Assembly (NCBI RefSeq): GCF_035975855.1
Contig: NZ_CP109055.1
Location: forward strand, 3,410,001-3,474,000
Direction: 5' to 3'
Origin: Streptomyces sp. NBC_01304
GTDB lineage: Bacteria > Actinomycetota > Actinomycetes > Streptomycetales > Streptomycetaceae
DNA: 64,000 bases
In this document: positions 8,180 to 17,135 of the stretch, one piece after another
How positions within the stretch are numbered: the stretch's first letter is position 1
Layout: each line of letters begins with the position of its first letter
Translations under genes and position numbers: made by a program
The notes under the pieces: model-generated
Database searches by the model: none
The model's input: only the letters and a program-made list of their open reading frames with translations
What the model was told of the DNA's origin: nothing

Positions 8180-10138
8180 TCAAGGCTGGTGCAGGGGGTT
8201 GGGCACGGTTCCGTGCACGGCGGCGTGCGGGCGGTCCGGGCGGTCGCGGTAGCCGTCGAGGAGCAGTCGGTTCCGGTTCAGGCAGAGACGGTCGATCCTT
8301 GGCGCCAGCAGGTCGAACATCTCGTAGCGGTCCTTGAGCTCGGGGAATCGCGCCTGGTGGCGGAGGATTTCAGTGCGGACCATCGTCCAGAATTCGGCCT
8401 CCGGGACGCCCAGTTGCTCCGCGCAGAGCGGTGCGAGGTAGCGGAACACGCCGACGAAGAGTCCGGAGTGGATGAACTGGGGCAGGAAGTCCGGCGGCTC
8501 GGTGAGCAGTACGTCGCGTACGTCGTCGGGCATCGAAGCATGCTCGGGCAGCCGGACGGCGCTGACATTGACGTCGTCCACGAAGTCCTTCACGGCGAGC
8601 CGGACCGGCACGTCCTTGTCGTCGAAGACGACGATGGCGTTCTCCCCGTGCGGCGAGAACACGGTGCCGTAGCGGTAGAGGAAGTGCAGCAGAGGGGGCA
8701 GCAGCGCGGCGAAGAGGCGGCGCAACCACACCTCGGGGGTGAGCCCCGAACGGGCCACGAGCTCCGCGGTGAACGACCGCCCCTGCGGGTCGGTGTGCAG
8801 CAGCGAGGCGAGAGTGCGGGCCCGCTCCCCCGGGGCGAGACAGCGGTCGAGCGGTTCGCGCCAGATCGCGCCGAGCAGTTCTCGGTACTGGTACGGGACC
8901 TCGGGCAGCCCGTCGTACACGGGGTGGGTCACGGAGACCGAGGCGACCTCGCCGAGCAGGATGACGCCGCAGTCGTCACGGAGGAAGGCGTCCTGATCGC
9001 GCAGCGAGTGCACCCAGGCGGTGACGGTGGGTGCCGCGAGCGTGCGCTCGGTGGGCAGGCCACGCCAGACCAGGGTGTTGAGGACGGACAGCGGCAGTTT
9101 CACCGTGTGCCGGTCCGGTCGGGACGTGTTGAGGAACGTACGGATCGACTGCTGCGGCAGTCGCAGATCGGTGTCGGCGCCGGCCGGGAGCGGCACGATG
9201 TCGCCTGCCGCCACGGATGGAGCGAACAACGGCAGGACGATCTCGTCCCATTGCCAGGGGTGTACGGGCAGATAGAGATAGCCGGCCGGATCGAGGCCAC
9301 GCGCGCGTAGTGCTCGATCGAAGGTCTCGCGGGTGGCTGCGTCGAGTTCGCGCGCGTAGAGGCGGTCGGGGGTGTCCAGGCCTTCGACTCCGCGGTACCT
9401 GGCCAGCTTGCCGCTCACCGCGATCCAGGGAAGGCGGGTACGACGGCGGGCCTCCGGGGCCCAGTGGGCGGTGTCCTGTGCGGAAAAGCCGAGCCGGCCC
9501 TTGTTGAGGACGAGCCAGGGGTGGCCGGTCTGGTGCCCTTCGAGGTCCGCGTAGCCGAGGTCGGCGAGCCGGTCGGCGGTGAGGGCGGTGTGGTCGAGCC
9601 GGGCGTCGGCGGCGAGGGTGGCGCTCAACTCGCGGATGAGATGGCCGAGAGTGGCGCCGTCGAGGCCGAGGGTGCGGCGGGCCCGGGTGACGAAGGCGAT
9701 CGGGTCGGTGAAAGGGGTCGGTGGGGCGTCCGCCGTGGTGCGCAGAGTGATCGAGGACGGCGTGACGTGCCAGGTTCCGTAGGCGCCGCGGCGGGCCGCG
9801 AAGTCGAGGTGGGAGCCGTCGTCGAGGCGGAGGGTGTACGTGGCGGATACAGGGGTCTGCTCCGACGTGCCGGCCTGAGGCGGTTCCGCTTCAGCTTCCG
9901 TTTCCGGCTGCGGCTGCGGCTGCGGCTGCGGCTGCGGCTGCGGCTGCGGCTGCGGCTGCGGCTGCGGCTCGATGATCTCTTCGTGGGAGAACTCGCCGAG
10001 CATTTTGGCCAGCAGGCGGCGAGCTGCCAAGTCCCATGCTGCCCGGTTGAGTTCAGGCGGGTCGTACAGCGCGGGCGGCGCTCCTGAATCGTGGGCGGCG
10101 GGGGAATTCTGCACGGGGACTCCGGAATCTGACGTCAT
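8180..10138 (-). CDS. IucA/IucC-type siderophore synthetase (first)
   Basis: NRPS-independent siderophore synthetases adenylate a carboxylate (often citrate or a succinyl derivative) and join it to an amine or alcohol. The 652-residue protein shows family motifs: GHPWLVLNKGRLGFS, LYLPVHPWQWDE, PLSVLNTLVWRGLP, FSPHGENAIVVFDD and VKDFVDDVNVS, ending in the FhuF-like part. It begins ELNRAAWDLAARRLL after about 30 unconserved residues. An odd Pro-Gln repeat of about 11 units lies near residues 57-79. No convincing ribosome site precedes ATG 10138, so a later start is possible. It is last of the four siderophore genes, 101 bp after the acyltransferase gene. Substrate is unknown. Confidence 0.9.
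   Translation of the reverse strand: MTSDSGVPVQNSPAAHDSGAPPALYDPPELNRAAWDLAARRLLAKMLGEFSHEEIIEPQPQPQPQPQPQPQPQPQPQPETEAEAEPPQAGTSEQTPVSATYTLRLDDGSHLDFAARRGAYGTWHVTPSSITLRTTADAPPTPFTDPIAFVTRARRTLGLDGATLGHLIRELSATLAADARLDHTALTADRLADLGYADLEGHQTGHPWLVLNKGRLGFSAQDTAHWAPEARRRTRLPWIAVSGKLARYRGVEGLDTPDRLYARELDAATRETFDRALRARGLDPAGYLYLPVHPWQWDEIVLPLFAPSVAAGDIVPLPAGADTDLRLPQQSIRTFLNTSRPDRHTVKLPLSVLNTLVWRGLPTERTLAAPTVTAWVHSLRDQDAFLRDDCGVILLGEVASVSVTHPVYDGLPEVPYQYRELLGAIWREPLDRCLAPGERARTLASLLHTDPQGRSFTAELVARSGLTPEVWLRRLFAALLPPLLHFLYRYGTVFSPHGENAIVVFDDKDVPVRLAVKDFVDDVNVSAVRLPEHASMPDDVRDVLLTEPPDFLPQFIHSGLFVGVFRYLAPLCAEQLGVPEAEFWTMVRTEILRHQARFPELKDRYEMFDLLAPRIDRLCLNRNRLLLDGYRDRPDRPHAAVHGTVPNPLHQP
9905..9969. 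repeat. 6-bp tandem repeat encoding Pro-Gln
   Basis: The hexamer GGCTGC (plus strand) is repeated almost perfectly about 11 times. Read on the coding strand it gives a run of alternating Pro and Gln in the first siderophore synthetase. Perfect copies suggest recent slippage, so length should vary between strains. Confidence 0.9.
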
Positions 10139-10240
10139 TTGCGGTGGCTGGTGTGGGGGCGGAGAAATGGTGGGCCGTGAGCGGGAACCTGATCGGCTCG
10201 AGCGGTGTATGAGAAGTGAAGACCGCGTCGGAGCCCGGCA

Positions 10241-11017
10241 CTAGAGCAGATTGCGCAGAGCTCGGTCGCGAACCATGAGCGCCGCCCGCTTGTCCGGGAG
10301 GTCCAGCTCTGCGGAGAAACGGAAGCCGGCACTGAGAAAGGCTGACACAGAGGGGGTGTTGCGCAGGTCGGGTTCAGCGATGACGCGTGCGCACGGGGGG
10401 CGGTGGTCGAGGACATGGTCGGCCACGGCTCGCAGCAGGCTGCTGCCGAGGCCCCGGCCGCGGTCGGCGACACCGCCGATGAGGAGGTGGATTCCGGTGT
10501 CGTGCGGGCGGGCGGGATAGTGCCGGGCGAGTGGGTCGAGGTCGGCCCGGTAGATCTCCCAGTAGCTCATCGGGGTGCCCTCGAGCACACCGAGGCAGGG
10601 CACGCTGCGGCCGTCGCCGTCGAGTTGCGTGCGGAGATGGGCCTCGGTGACGGAGCCGGCTCCGGCGAGCTCCCAGAATTCGGCCACGGCGGGGTCGTTC
10701 ATCCAGCGGGTGAGGAGCGGCAGGTCGCGGTCGATGCGTACGGGCACGAGTTGAAAGACACCCGCCGCGCTGGGGACCGGACCCCAGTCGGCGACATCGT
10801 CGAGCAGATCCCCGTCCGGAAAGGGGCCCGGATCGGCGCCGGAGTGGCCGGACTTGGCGCCTGGCTGCGCCCCGGACGTGACGGCGTCCTCGGCGAACAG
10901 GGCGAGGAGTTCGTCGGGCAGGCGCAGGTCGAGGGTGTCCTCGCTGTCCGTGCCCGTGGGGCTGATGGTGGCGGCAGGGGTGCTGTCGGCGTCGGTGCTC
11001 GCATCGGTGGGAGGCAC
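10241..11017 (-). CDS. GNAT acyltransferase for siderophore assembly
   Basis: This 258-residue protein belongs to the IucB/RhbD-like acyltransferase group of the GNAT fold, which acylates (often acetylates) the amine or hydroxylamine used by IucA/IucC synthetases. Conserved signs are the opening FQLVPVRIDRDLPLLTRWMN, SYWEIYRADLDPLARHY, and GIHLLIGGVADRGRGLGSSL, the acetyl-CoA loop. About 85 residues before the domain are acidic and poorly conserved, including LPDELLALFAEDAV. GTG 11017 has GAGGAG upstream. It sits between the two synthetase genes, with gaps of 69 and 102 bp. Assignment to the acyl step is by family and context. Confidence 0.87.
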   Translation of the reverse strand: MPPTDASTDADSTPAATISPTGTDSEDTLDLRLPDELLALFAEDAVTSGAQPGAKSGHSGADPGPFPDGDLLDDVADWGPVPSAAGVFQLVPVRIDRDLPLLTRWMNDPAVAEFWELAGAGSVTEAHLRTQLDGDGRSVPCLGVLEGTPMSYWEIYRADLDPLARHYPARPHDTGIHLLIGGVADRGRGLGSSLLRAVADHVLDHRPPCARVIAEPDLRNTPSVSAFLSAGFRFSAELDLPDKRAALMVRDRALRNLL

Positions 11018-11086
11018 GACGACGCTCCTCTCGCTGAGTGGGGGGGGTGGATGCCCCGCAGGCCGTCGAGGCGCTGCGGGTGGTGG

Positions 11087-13597
11087 TCAGGTGGCGGACT
11101 GATGAAGGGGGTTGGCGATGGTGACGTAGACGGACTGGGTGTCGACCGGGCCGACGAGCTCGTCGAGACCGTGCAACCGGGTCAGCAGGTTGGCCTTGCA
11201 GCGCAGGACGGGGGTGTCCAACAGCTGGGCGGGCAGCGGTGAGCGGAGGCGGTCGGGGCCTGTCGCGGCGTCGCTGAGGAAGCCACGGAAGGCGGCGAGC
11301 AGCAGGCGCTCGTCGGCGAGTTCCTGGGAGCCGAAGGCTCCGATGAGGCCGAGCACGTTGTTGATGGCGAGGTAGTAGGCGAAGCGCTCGTCGGTGACCT
11401 CGTCGGAGACGAAGGTGTCGCTGTGTTCGCCGATGCCGGGGAGCCGCTTGTCCAGTTCGGTGCGCCGCGACTCCCGGAAGTAGTAGCCCTGGTTGTCGCG
11501 GTAGCGGCCGCCCGCCGGCCAGCCTTCCGGGTCGAGCAGCACCAGGGTGTTCTGCTGATGCGCCTCCAGGGCAATGCCCGCCTCGCTGTCGAGCCAGAGC
11601 ACGGGGCGGACCACTTGCTCCAGGTAGCGCAGGAACCACTCGGCGGCGACGGCTCCGCGGGGGCGTCCGGTGCGTGCCGCGAGCCGGGTGACCAGCGTGG
11701 CGAGCCGGGAGCGCATCGGGGCGGGCCGCGCCTCGATGCCGGGCTGCGGTGCCGGGCGGGGTGAGACGAGCCCGGCGATGCAGGAGAAGTCGTCGCCGGG
11801 GGCGAAGGGGTTGTTCCTGATCATGACGTCGAGCCCGGGGACGGGCTCGCCGGCGGTCGTCATGACCGCGAGCCAGGCCGGGTCGCGGACGATGTCGAAC
11901 TGAGGGTGGGCGGACTGCCACTGGTCGGCGAGACCGCTGCGCAGCAGACGGTGGACCTCGACGCCGCGCTGGAGTTCCTTGAGGAGGTTTTCCCTACGGG
12001 AGTTGGTGATGCGCAGGCCGAGCGAGAGCTTGAGCATGGCGGGCGCGCCGGAGCGGTAGAGGGTGCGCACGGAGGAGGTGGGATACCAGGGATCGCCGTG
12101 CGGGCCGAGGTCCGTCAGCAGCCCTGCGTCGAGGAGTTCGGCGACTTCGGGGCGGTGCACGAGCTCGCGCGCCTGCCAGGGGTGCAGCGGCAGTACGGCC
12201 CGGTCCTCGGGCAGGGCCAGGCCTGCTCCGGCAAGGCGGGCGACGAGACGTCGCGCGGAGACGGTGCGCCCACGTTCCGTCCAGGCGGAGTCCTGTGCCA
12301 GCACCGAGCCATCGACAGACATCCAGTGCAACGGGAAGGAGCCGCACAACTCGGGTGAGTAGCGCCGGGATTCAGCTTCCGAGAGACCTTCGCGGCTCTT
12401 GGCCGTGGGGTGGAGGGGGTGGCCCAGGAGAAGGGACTGTTCCGCGGAGAGGAAGAGGTCGGGAGCTTCGGTGAGAGCGGGAGCCTCACCGAGGGCGGGA
12501 GTCCCGGCTGGTGCGGAGGCGGGTGCCGGGCCCACTCCCCTGCCGGCAGGGGAGGCCTTCCCGGAGGCACCCCCCGAGGCGTCCTTCCCGGTGGCACCCC
12601 CCGAGGTGTCCTTCCCGGAGGCACCCCCCGAGGTGTCCTTCCCGGAGGCACTCCCAGGGGCCGGCGCCCCGATACCTCCTGCTCCGGTAACCGCATCGCG
12701 TCGGCGCCTGCGGTCGGCGAGGAAGGTGGTGGTGCGGCGGACCGAGTCGGCGACCCGTCCCACCAGGTCTGCCCCGTCGCCACTCGCGCCCCCGTCATCG
12801 CCCGGCTCGGCGGGCCCGGTGAGCGACGCCGTAGCCGTCGCCGCCTCGCGCCCGAGGAGCGCGGCGAGGGTGACCGCGTCGACGGGCGGTGCACCGTGGC
12901 GGCCGCCCTCCAGGACAGGCGCGCCGAAGCGGTGCCAGCCGGTCGGCGACCAGTATCGGACGGGCACCAGGAGGGCGGTGCCGCTGGCGTCCAGTGGGAT
13001 GCGCAGGACGGGCTGCTCCTGCCCGCCCAGCACCTGCGGCTCGGGGGCGTCCTGCGCGCCCTGCGCCGTGGAAGCGCCCGCCCCACCCGCTACGTTCCGC
13101 ACGCCATGGCCGTCCGACATCCCCGGAACAGCTGCCACACCCGCCCCGCCCGACGCACCTCCTCTTCCCGACGTGCCTCCCTTTCCCGGCGAACCCTGCA
13201 CGCCTCGTCCATCCGACATCCCGTGCTCGTCCGACACCCCGCGCCCGCCCGATGGCCCGTCCCCGCCCGACACCCCGTGCCCAGCCGTAACCCCCTGCGC
13301 GCCCGGGGCCGGGAGGTTGTTCTCGCGTACCCAGCAGCGGAGGAGGTTCTCGACCGTGGCGGCCTCCGCTGCGACCTGGGGGTCCGGGTGGTCGAGCAGA
13401 TCGGCCTGCGTGTGGCGGTCCGGCTGGGCGGGGGTGGCCGGCCGGCGGCCGGCGGTGCCGGGCGACCGGTCGGACTCGTGGTCGCCGCCCTTCTGCCGGG
13501 GCACCGACCCCGGTTCGGCCACCAGCGGGCTGGGGGTGCCGTTGGCTCCACCGAGGTGGGGGTGAGGGTGGCCGTCGGATGCGGGGTTGCGGTTCAA
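11087..13597 (-). CDS. IucA/IucC-type siderophore synthetase (second, with long insertions)
   Basis: This second NRPS-independent siderophore synthetase has about 836 residues, roughly 200 more than is usual. Catalytic-region motifs are clear: LLGHPLHPTAKSREGLSEAE, AVLPLHPWQARELV, KLSLGLRITNSRRENLLKEL, WLDSEAGIALEAHQQNTLVL, and the FhuF-like end. The extra length comes from Gly/Ser-rich insertions: a glycine-rich stretch around residues 105-185 and a nine-residue repeat (GKDTSGGAS type) around residues 320-345. The TTG start at 13597 has AAGGAA eight bases upstream and is a reasonable choice, but the first 90 residues are unconserved, so the true start could be later (conservation begins at DPQVAAEAATVENLLRCWV). 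It follows the aminotransferase gene by 266 bp. Confidence 0.87.
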   Translation of the reverse strand: MNRNPASDGHPHPHLGGANGTPSPLVAEPGSVPRQKGGDHESDRSPGTAGRRPATPAQPDRHTQADLLDHPDPQVAAEAATVENLLRCWVRENNLPAPGAQGVTAGHGVSGGDGPSGGRGVSDEHGMSDGRGVQGSPGKGGTSGRGGASGGAGVAAVPGMSDGHGVRNVAGGAGASTAQGAQDAPEPQVLGGQEQPVLRIPLDASGTALLVPVRYWSPTGWHRFGAPVLEGGRHGAPPVDAVTLAALLGREAATATASLTGPAEPGDDGGASGDGADLVGRVADSVRRTTTFLADRRRRRDAVTGAGGIGAPAPGSASGKDTSGGASGKDTSGGATGKDASGGASGKASPAGRGVGPAPASAPAGTPALGEAPALTEAPDLFLSAEQSLLLGHPLHPTAKSREGLSEAESRRYSPELCGSFPLHWMSVDGSVLAQDSAWTERGRTVSARRLVARLAGAGLALPEDRAVLPLHPWQARELVHRPEVAELLDAGLLTDLGPHGDPWYPTSSVRTLYRSGAPAMLKLSLGLRITNSRRENLLKELQRGVEVHRLLRSGLADQWQSAHPQFDIVRDPAWLAVMTTAGEPVPGLDVMIRNNPFAPGDDFSCIAGLVSPRPAPQPGIEARPAPMRSRLATLVTRLAARTGRPRGAVAAEWFLRYLEQVVRPVLWLDSEAGIALEAHQQNTLVLLDPEGWPAGGRYRDNQGYYFRESRRTELDKRLPGIGEHSDTFVSDEVTDERFAYYLAINNVLGLIGAFGSQELADERLLLAAFRGFLSDAATGPDRLRSPLPAQLLDTPVLRCKANLLTRLHGLDELVGPVDTQSVYVTIANPLHQSAT
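12558..12652. repeat. 27-bp tandem repeat inside the second synthetase gene
   Basis: About 3.5 copies of a 27-bp unit (12558, 12585, 12612 and a partial at 12639) encode repeated Gly-Lys-Asp-Thr-Ser-Gly-Gly-Ala-Ser. The period is a multiple of three, so copy changes keep the frame. Confidence 0.9.
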
Positions 13598-13863
13598 GAG
13601 GGTTTCCTTGTGCGGTTGTTGTCGTGGTCAAGGAGTGCGTCGGCGCTCTGTCCGCGTAGCCCGGCGATGTGCGGCGGATGGTCCGCGGTCCGCCTCTCGG
13701 AACCCGGCCTCCCGGCCCCGACCAGCAAGGTCGCCGAGCTGTGGCCTGGACCCTGACCCGAGCCTTCGCGTTCCCGGGTCCGGACCGCGGAGCCCCGCAG
13801 TCCGGAGCCCCGCCCGAACCAGGACCGGGCCCAGCAGCGGGCAGCCGGGGCGGAGGCGCGTCG

Positions 13864-15336
13864 CTAGCCGTGTCGCAGGCGTACCGCGGCGGCCAGGGCG
13901 TCGGCCAGGCGGTCGAGGACCGCTGTGGCCTGTTCGTCGGTCAGGGTGAGGGGAGGCAGGAGACGTACGACGCTGGAGTGCCGGCCGCCGAGTTCGACGA
14001 TGAGGCCGCGGCGCAGGCATTCGCGCTGTACGGCGGCCGCGAGTTCGGGTGCGGCGGGCGGCGGCCCCGGTGCTGCCTTGTCCTCCGCCTCGGGGTCGAC
14101 CAGTTCGACCCCGATCATGAGGCCGCGCCCCCGGACGTCGCCGATGCAGGGGTGTTCGGCGGCGAGGCCCTGGAGTTGGCCGACCATGCGGGCGCCGAGG
14201 ATGCCCGCGCGTTCGGCGAGGCGGTTCTCGCGGACGTGAGCGAGGGTGGCTGCGCCTGCGGCCATGGCGAGTTGGTTGCCGCGGAAGGTGCCGGCGTGGG
14301 CGCCCGGTTCCCAGACGTCCAGGTCGTCGCGGTAGACCACCACAGCGAGTGGGAGGCTGCCGCCGATCGCCTTGGAGAGCACCATCACGTCGGGCACGAT
14401 CCCGCTGTGCTCGACGGCCCAGAAGGTACCGGTGCGCCCGACGCCGGTCTGCACCTCGTCGGCGATCAGCGGAATGCCACGGGCCGCGGTGATCTCCCGC
14501 ATGCGCCGCAGCCAGGTGTCCGGCGCGGGGATGACACCGCCCTCGCCCTGTACCGGTTCGAGGATCATCCCGGCGGGCCCGGGCACCCCCGACTTCGTGT
14601 CGTCGAGGAGCGACTCGGTCCAGCGCGCGGCGAGTTCGGCGCCGCGCTCGCCGCCGATGCCGTACGGGCAGCGGTAGTCCTGGGGGTAGGGCAGCCGCGT
14701 GACCCGTACGTCCTGCGCGCCGCCGGAGGCTTCGAGGGCGCCGGCCGTCATGCCGTGGTAGGCGCCGGTGAAGGCGAGCAGGCCGCTGCGTCCGGTGGCG
14801 GTGCGGACGAGTTTCAGGGCGGCCTCGACCGCGTCCGTACCGGCGGGACCGCAGAACTGGATGCGGGCCCGGTCCGCGAAGGCGGGCGGCAGCGTGGCGA
14901 ACAGCTCGGTGGTGAAGGCGTCCTTGACGGGCGTGGCCAGATCGAGGACGTGCAGCGGCGCCCCCGAGTCGAGGACCTTCTTGATCGCTTCGAGCACCAC
15001 GGGGTGGTTGTGCCCGAGCGCCAGGGTGCCCGCGCCGGAGAGGCAGTCCAGATAGCGCCGGCCGTCGGCACCCTCGATCGTCAGCCCACGCGCGCGTACC
15101 GGCACGATCGGGAGCGAGCGCGCATAGGTGCGGGCGGCCGATTCACGCAGCGACTGCCTGCGCAGAATCCCCTCGGTCCCCGGCGAGGCCGTCCCCGGTG
15201 AGGCCGCTCCCGGTGAGACTGTCCCTGGTGAGGCCGTTCCCTTTGCGGCGGAACCCGGCAGGACTGTTCCCGGCGGGACGGATCCCGGTGAGGGCGCGGC
15301 GGGCGGCGCCGCGGGCGCAGGCTCGGTGACGGCCAC
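13864..15336 (-). CDS. Diaminobutyrate-type class III aminotransferase
   Basis: This PLP enzyme, 490 residues, resembles L-2,4-diaminobutyrate:2-oxoglutarate aminotransferases (Dat, RhbA), which supply the diamine precursor of schizokinen-like siderophores. Motifs include RRYLDCLSGAGTLALGHNHP, QFCGPAGTDAVEAALKL, TGAYHGMT, EPVQGEGGVIPAP, IADEVQTGVGRTGTFWA and the PLP lysine in VLSKAIGG. GTG 15336 is preceded by GGAGG; about 60 residues of Pro/Gly/Thr repeats follow before the enzyme core. It is the first gene of the four-gene siderophore set. No diaminobutyrate decarboxylase follows it, which is unusual, because aminotransferase and decarboxylase genes are normally paired. Confidence 0.88.
   Translation of the reverse strand: MAVTEPAPAAPPAAPSPGSVPPGTVLPGSAAKGTASPGTVSPGAASPGTASPGTEGILRRQSLRESAARTYARSLPIVPVRARGLTIEGADGRRYLDCLSGAGTLALGHNHPVVLEAIKKVLDSGAPLHVLDLATPVKDAFTTELFATLPPAFADRARIQFCGPAGTDAVEAALKLVRTATGRSGLLAFTGAYHGMTAGALEASGGAQDVRVTRLPYPQDYRCPYGIGGERGAELAARWTESLLDDTKSGVPGPAGMILEPVQGEGGVIPAPDTWLRRMREITAARGIPLIADEVQTGVGRTGTFWAVEHSGIVPDVMVLSKAIGGSLPLAVVVYRDDLDVWEPGAHAGTFRGNQLAMAAGAATLAHVRENRLAERAGILGARMVGQLQGLAAEHPCIGDVRGRGLMIGVELVDPEAEDKAAPGPPPAAPELAAAVQRECLRRGLIVELGGRHSSVVRLLPPLTLTDEQATAVLDRLADALAAAVRLRHG
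15179..15297. repeat. Degenerate 15-bp repeats encoding Ser-Pro-Gly-Thr
   Basis: Imperfect 15-bp units give a run of SPGT/SPGA-type pentapeptides near the N-terminus of the aminotransferase. It is the third low-complexity stretch in the four-gene siderophore set. Confidence 0.8.
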
Positions 15337-15769
15337 GACTGTTGTTCCTCCGCTGTACGTCGGTGAGTTGGACGGCGCCTGACCCGCCCGATGTCCCCGA
15401 TGTGTCCAACGCGTCCGACACACCTGATCCATCCGACGGTGCCCGTCCATGAGCCGGCGGGGAATTGAACGCATGCCGCGTGTCCCCCGTACGTACCAAC
15501 GACGCCAGGACCGCTCAATCACGGCCGCGCGAAAGATCCTTGTCGTATCGGCAGATTCTCGCCGCGGGGGAAGATCCCCGCCTTGACCGACAAGGCGCCC
15601 GTGTCATGAGTCGTCGTGAGTCGTCATGAGCCGTCGTGAGTCATCGTGACGGAGAAGATCCAGGTCGTGACGGAACCGTTGCGGACCGGTCGGCCGTCCC
15701 CAACGGCACCCGCATATCGTGGGGGCCTCAACTGCCGTACCGCTTCACCATCCAGGGGGAGATCCACAC
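15337..15769. other. Gene-free divergent region with 10-bp phased repeats
   Basis: This 433-bp stretch separates the divergent aminotransferase and first protease genes and should hold both promoters. No coding sequence was recognised. Its notable content is five back-to-back 10-bp repeats at 15601-15650 with consensus TCGTCGTGAG. No iron box of the TTAGGTTAGGCTAACCTAA type was found, although the siderophore genes start here. Confidence 0.7.
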
Positions 15770-16987
15770 ATGCGACCCATACGCCCACTCTTCACCGCCC
15801 GCCGAGGGAGGGGCGCACGCCGTACGACCTCCTCCGTCTCCGCCGTCCTTGCCGTCTGCGCCACGCTCGCGCTGACCGCCACCGCCTGCGGTCCCGGCGA
15901 TGACAACGCCGGGGGCGATCCGTCCGCCGAGGCCAGCGCCGGTGGCGACGACACGATCAAGATCCCGGACGACCTCAAGGACCGGCTCAAGGAGCACGGC
16001 TTCGACCTGGACAAGTGGAAGGACGGCGAGTGGAAGAACTGGGACAAGGACAAGTGGCTCCGCGAGGCTGAGGACTACATCAACCCGATCATCGAGGACT
16101 TCTGGGACGCGGACCGCATGCGGGACGCCGACAAGCGCCCCGACAAGCCCGTCGACAACGACATCTCCGGTGACCAGGGCAAGACCGACCCGACCCCGGC
16201 CCCGGTCGACGCCCAGGCCGTCGCGACGCCGTACCACGACAACGCACCGGCGGGCGGCAAGCTCGTCTTCGAGACGCCCGAGGGCTCCGCGCAGTGCTCC
16301 GCCACCGTGGTGAAGGACCCGGCCAACCCCGGCAAGTCCAACCTGGTGTGGACCGCCGGCCACTGCGTCCACGCGGGCGCGAAGGGCGGCTGGTACCGCA
16401 ACATCGCCTTCGTCCCCTCGTACAACAACGAGGGCAAGTCGGCCGCCGAGCTGGAGGGCGTGACGCGGGAAGAGATCGCTCCGTACGGCATCTGGTGGTC
16501 CGACTGGGCCCAGACCTCCAACGAGTGGATCAAGACCGGCGGCCCGACCGGCGGCGAGGGTGCACCGTACGACTTCGCCGTGATGCACGTGGCGCCGGAG
16601 AACGGCGACGGCAAGTCCCTCGAGGAGACGGTCGGCACGGCCATCCCGGTCGAGTTCAACGCCCCGGCCGTGCCGGACATCGCCAGCATCAAGGCGACCG
16701 GTTACCCGGCGGCCCCGCCCTTCGACGGCGAGAAGGAATTCACCTGCGCCGACAAGCCGGGCCGGCTCTCGCTGACCTCGTCCGACCCGACGATGTACCG
16801 CATCGGCTGCACCATGACCGGCGGTTCCTCCGGCGGCGGCTGGGTCGCGGCGGGCCAGGACGGCAAGCCCGCCCTGGTCTCCAACACCTCCATCGGCCCG
16901 GTCACCGCGGGCTGGCTCGCGGGCCCGCGCTTCGGCGACGAGGCCAAGGGGATCTACGACAAGGTGAGCGAGAAGTTCGCCAAGTAG
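15770..16987 (+). CDS. Trypsin-like serine protease, lipoprotein (paralog 1)
   Basis: This is a 405-residue exported serine peptidase of the chymotrypsin fold. A signal peptide ends in the lipobox LTATAC with the lipidated Cys at residue 40, so it is likely anchored on the outer face of the membrane. The triad is visible: His198 in VWTAGHCV, Asp268 in YDFAVMHV, and Ser354 in GGSSGGGW. Between the anchor and the protease lies a charged linker with a strikingly conserved Trp/Lys segment (residues 77-100, containing DKWKDGEWKNWDKDKWLREA). ATG 15770 is preceded by AGGGGGAG. The next gene is a close paralog. The substrate is unknown. Confidence 0.88.
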   Translation: MRPIRPLFTARRGRGARRTTSSVSAVLAVCATLALTATACGPGDDNAGGDPSAEASAGGDDTIKIPDDLKDRLKEHGFDLDKWKDGEWKNWDKDKWLREAEDYINPIIEDFWDADRMRDADKRPDKPVDNDISGDQGKTDPTPAPVDAQAVATPYHDNAPAGGKLVFETPEGSAQCSATVVKDPANPGKSNLVWTAGHCVHAGAKGGWYRNIAFVPSYNNEGKSAAELEGVTREEIAPYGIWWSDWAQTSNEWIKTGGPTGGEGAPYDFAVMHVAPENGDGKSLEETVGTAIPVEFNAPAVPDIASIKATGYPAAPPFDGEKEFTCADKPGRLSLTSSDPTMYRIGCTMTGGSSGGGWVAAGQDGKPALVSNTSIGPVTAGWLAGPRFGDEAKGIYDKVSEKFAK

Positions 16988-17006
16988 CCCTTCACCTGCG
17001 CGTACG

Positions 17007-17046
17007 ACGGCGAGGCGGTCCCACCGAATCTTCACCGCCTCGCCGT
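17007..17046 (+). terminator. Terminator after protease paralog 1
   Basis: A perfect 13-bp stem (17007-17019 with 17034-17046) and 14-base loop lie 20 bases after the stop codon, so the two protease genes are probably separate transcription units. Confidence 0.75.
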
Positions 17047-17135
17047 CGGCCGTCCGCAACTCACCGGGCATAGTGGCATCTTGCGCTTTTCGAGCCTCGC
17101 GGCCGAGCGCCCGCGCAGATGACACGCGCATGACA

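Noticed and set aside
9905..9969. The CGGCTG repeat as a regulatory or origin-type repeat.
   Set aside because: It lies in frame inside a siderophore synthetase gene and is fully explained as a Pro-Gln coding repeat.
12795..13631. An overlapping frame at the start of the second siderophore synthetase, beginning MTTTTTAQGNP, which suggested a frameshift.
   Set aside because: The TTG start at 13597 has its own ribosome site and the frame stays open to the end without a break, so no frameshift is needed.
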